A DNA stretch of 64,000 nt, taken from Gorsachius magnificus (lineage: Eukaryota > Chordata > Aves > Pelecaniformes > Ardeidae). A program made the position numbers and the translations under genes. This document shows, one piece after another, positions 62,601 through 64,000 of this stretch. How positions within the stretch are numbered: the stretch's first letter is position 1; every line of letters starts with the position of its first letter. Location: contig CM067084.1 of NCBI GenBank assembly GCA_034008185.1, positions 8,823,385-8,887,384 on the forward strand, in the 5' to 3' direction. The notes below the pieces were generated by a model that saw only the letters and a list, made by a program, of their open reading frames with translations, had not been told where the DNA came from and did no database searches.

Positions 62601-63516
62601 AATGGGAGAGACAGGCAGCTGTCTCTGTTAGGACAATCAACTCCAGAGCTCAGCAACCATTATGGCAAAAGTCTCCCTTCCCCACAGAGACAAATCCCTA
62701 TTCCCTTTTATCACCAGCTATTAGTCCTCCTGTCCCACCAGCATAGATTAAGGGATCCCACCTGTGTTGTCAGCCCTCCATTCAGAAGCCACCTCCCAGG
62801 TAGCTACAGCTGAGCCCTCCCTCCTTCTGATCATCCAACCCCTCCTCCTCAATATGGCCTGCTTATTCCACAGGACAATCTCATCACTAAGGCTTGAAAC
62901 CAAAGTGACAGAAAGTTTGAGCACCCCAAATGATATCACATTTTACAAGCATTTCCTTGACCCCCCTCATTTTGGTATTTTGCCCAGCACAGGCACAGCA
63001 ATGGCATGAATACCTTGGCAAATGATGAAACAAACTAGCGATTTTAGATGCATTGACTGGCTTTGAAATAGTTAACAGTGAACTAGCCTTGACAAGCTTT
63101 AGACAGTCTGATCTGAATTGCATTTTCCTGGATATAATTACTTCTAAACAGAGGTAATACTTAACAACTGTTCTTCTGCTTGGCAAGCTCTCAGGATGCT
63201 TCCCAGGGCTGTAATACTATAATCTCCTCCTATTCATGTTGCCCACAAAGTTATATGGGAACATGGTGAATAAGGCAGGCAAAGCTGCTATGCTAATGTG
63301 CAGACCTTTTAACTCCATATTTGTATTCATATCTACAGACACACACATATTTCATTAGCCCCAGAAAAACACTTGAGAATTTTGGCCTTGTTTACATCTT
63401 GTGTAGGAACATGGCCGAAGAAGCAGACTATAGTACGACATGCCCTTTAAGCTGCTCGCTATGCATTCACAGCATCGGAAAAGGACACTTTCTGCTCACC
63501 CTCTACCACTTCATTG

Positions 63517-63560
63517 CACGTGACCTCTCCAGATGTGACTGCCCCATGTTAATTACGTCA
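63517..63560. promoter_or_regulatory. E-box and CRE-like motif pair (weak)
   Basis: CACGTG followed by ACCT (63517-63526) and TTACGTCA (63553-63560) lie 30 bp apart in an otherwise CpG-poor region. CACGTG is the binding site of bHLH-ZIP factors and TTACGTCA is one base from the CREB/ATF octamer TGACGTCA. Occurrence by chance is quite possible. Confidence 0.2.
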
Positions 63561-64000
63561 TGCAGTAGGTTACATTGGGCCAGGGCTGAGACAAACATGA
63601 CCCATTGCTGTTCCTGATCATACCGCATCACATGGTGCTTTACCAGGTCCTCCCAAGGCTCTCGGGCATTCTTTTCCCTCATGCTTCAGAGTTTATCTAA
63701 AGCCTGCATCTGAGGCAGGCTTAAATGCCATCCGTTTGGGTGCTAGACAAGCATGAGCTGGAGCACAAGCATGAAGCTATTTCTAGGACAAAGCGTAAGC
63801 CTAACAACTAGATCTCTGCAGTGACTTGCCTCGCCAGCTTTTTCAAGTTGAAGGGCTGAAGAAGTGGGATAGGAACTGAATAAGAACATTCTTGCCCCGG
63901 TCAAAAACAAAACTGCATAAGCAATCATAGACTGTTGTAAACTGTGTTTGTGCATTTAAACAAAATGAACAAAGTAGAGAAAGTTGGGGGAAAAAAATAC

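Larger units (their letters stand above)
58151..64000. other. Gene-free sequence to the window end
   Basis: No recognisable gene. T17 at 58339-58355; a strongly pyrimidine-biased stretch about 59450-59640 in which two frames stay open (59269-59637, 59417-59818) because C/T-only codons include no stop; a CACGTG and a TTACGTCA motif at 63517-63560. Other open frames (62290-62631, 62764-63009, 63321-63617) have no known motif. Confidence 0.55.

Noticed and set aside
1..64000. Endogenous retrovirus or LTR
   Set aside because: I looked for paired terminal repeats, primer-binding sites and gag/pol-like frames by eye and saw none; the only reverse transcriptase is of the CR1 LINE type.

Overview
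The window reads as nuclear DNA of a bird, or at least a sauropsid. The strongest evidence is two CR1 non-LTR retrotransposon copies that encode the reverse transcriptase typical of avian CR1; one still has the CR1 3' end (13898-15304, minus strand). The rest is AT-rich single-copy DNA with homopolymers, microsatellites and several older, decayed interspersed repeats. I see no bacterial-style operons, tRNA, rRNA, CRISPR array or viral gene. I recognise no host protein-coding gene. The open frames of 60-138 codons are what chance gives in 64 kb of six-frame sequence, so the window is best read as intergenic or intronic.

Layout. 1-6.9 kb: unique AT-rich DNA with short GA and CT tracts and an unassigned 113-codon open frame on the minus strand (2625-2966). 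6.9-7.6 kb: CR1 copy 1, plus strand, an internal fragment with neither 5' nor 3' end, stopping just before a T18 tract. 7.7-13.9 kb: unique DNA with long A, T and G runs and a perfect 11-bp hairpin near 10.0 kb. 13.9-15.3 kb: CR1 copy 2, minus strand, 5'-truncated, with a degenerate reverse transcriptase and an intact 3' end. 15.3-21.8 kb: unique. 21.8-22.15 kb: an older CR1 3' end followed by a (TA)22 microsatellite. 22-33 kb: unique, with a small GC-richer patch at 23.5-23.7 kb. 33.2 kb: a short CR1/L3-like relic. 33-42.7 kb: unique, including a self-complementary (TG)n(TA)n(CA)n tract at 41.4 kb. 42.75-43.46 kb: a long, very old CR1/L3-type LINE relic. 43.5-46.7 kb: unique, with a G23 run. 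46.7-46.8 kb: a MIR-type SINE relic. 53.4 kb: an ancient amniote repeat. 56.0-57.2 kb: one to three L2-like 3'-tail relics. 57.85-58.15 kb: a weak candidate terminal exon. 58-64 kb: unique, with a pyrimidine-rich stretch and, near 63.5 kb, an E-box/CRE-like motif pair.

No genes work together here. The most informative structure is the CR1 pair. The two copies lie in opposite orientation, overlap for about 285 bp of the reverse transcriptase region at about 97.5% identity by hand count, and between them cover most of the element from the linker before the reverse transcriptase to the 3' end. I found no convincing new biological system. The findings are leads, mostly on repeat history, DNA structure and candidate exons or regulatory motifs, and all family assignments come from reading the sequence without a database search.
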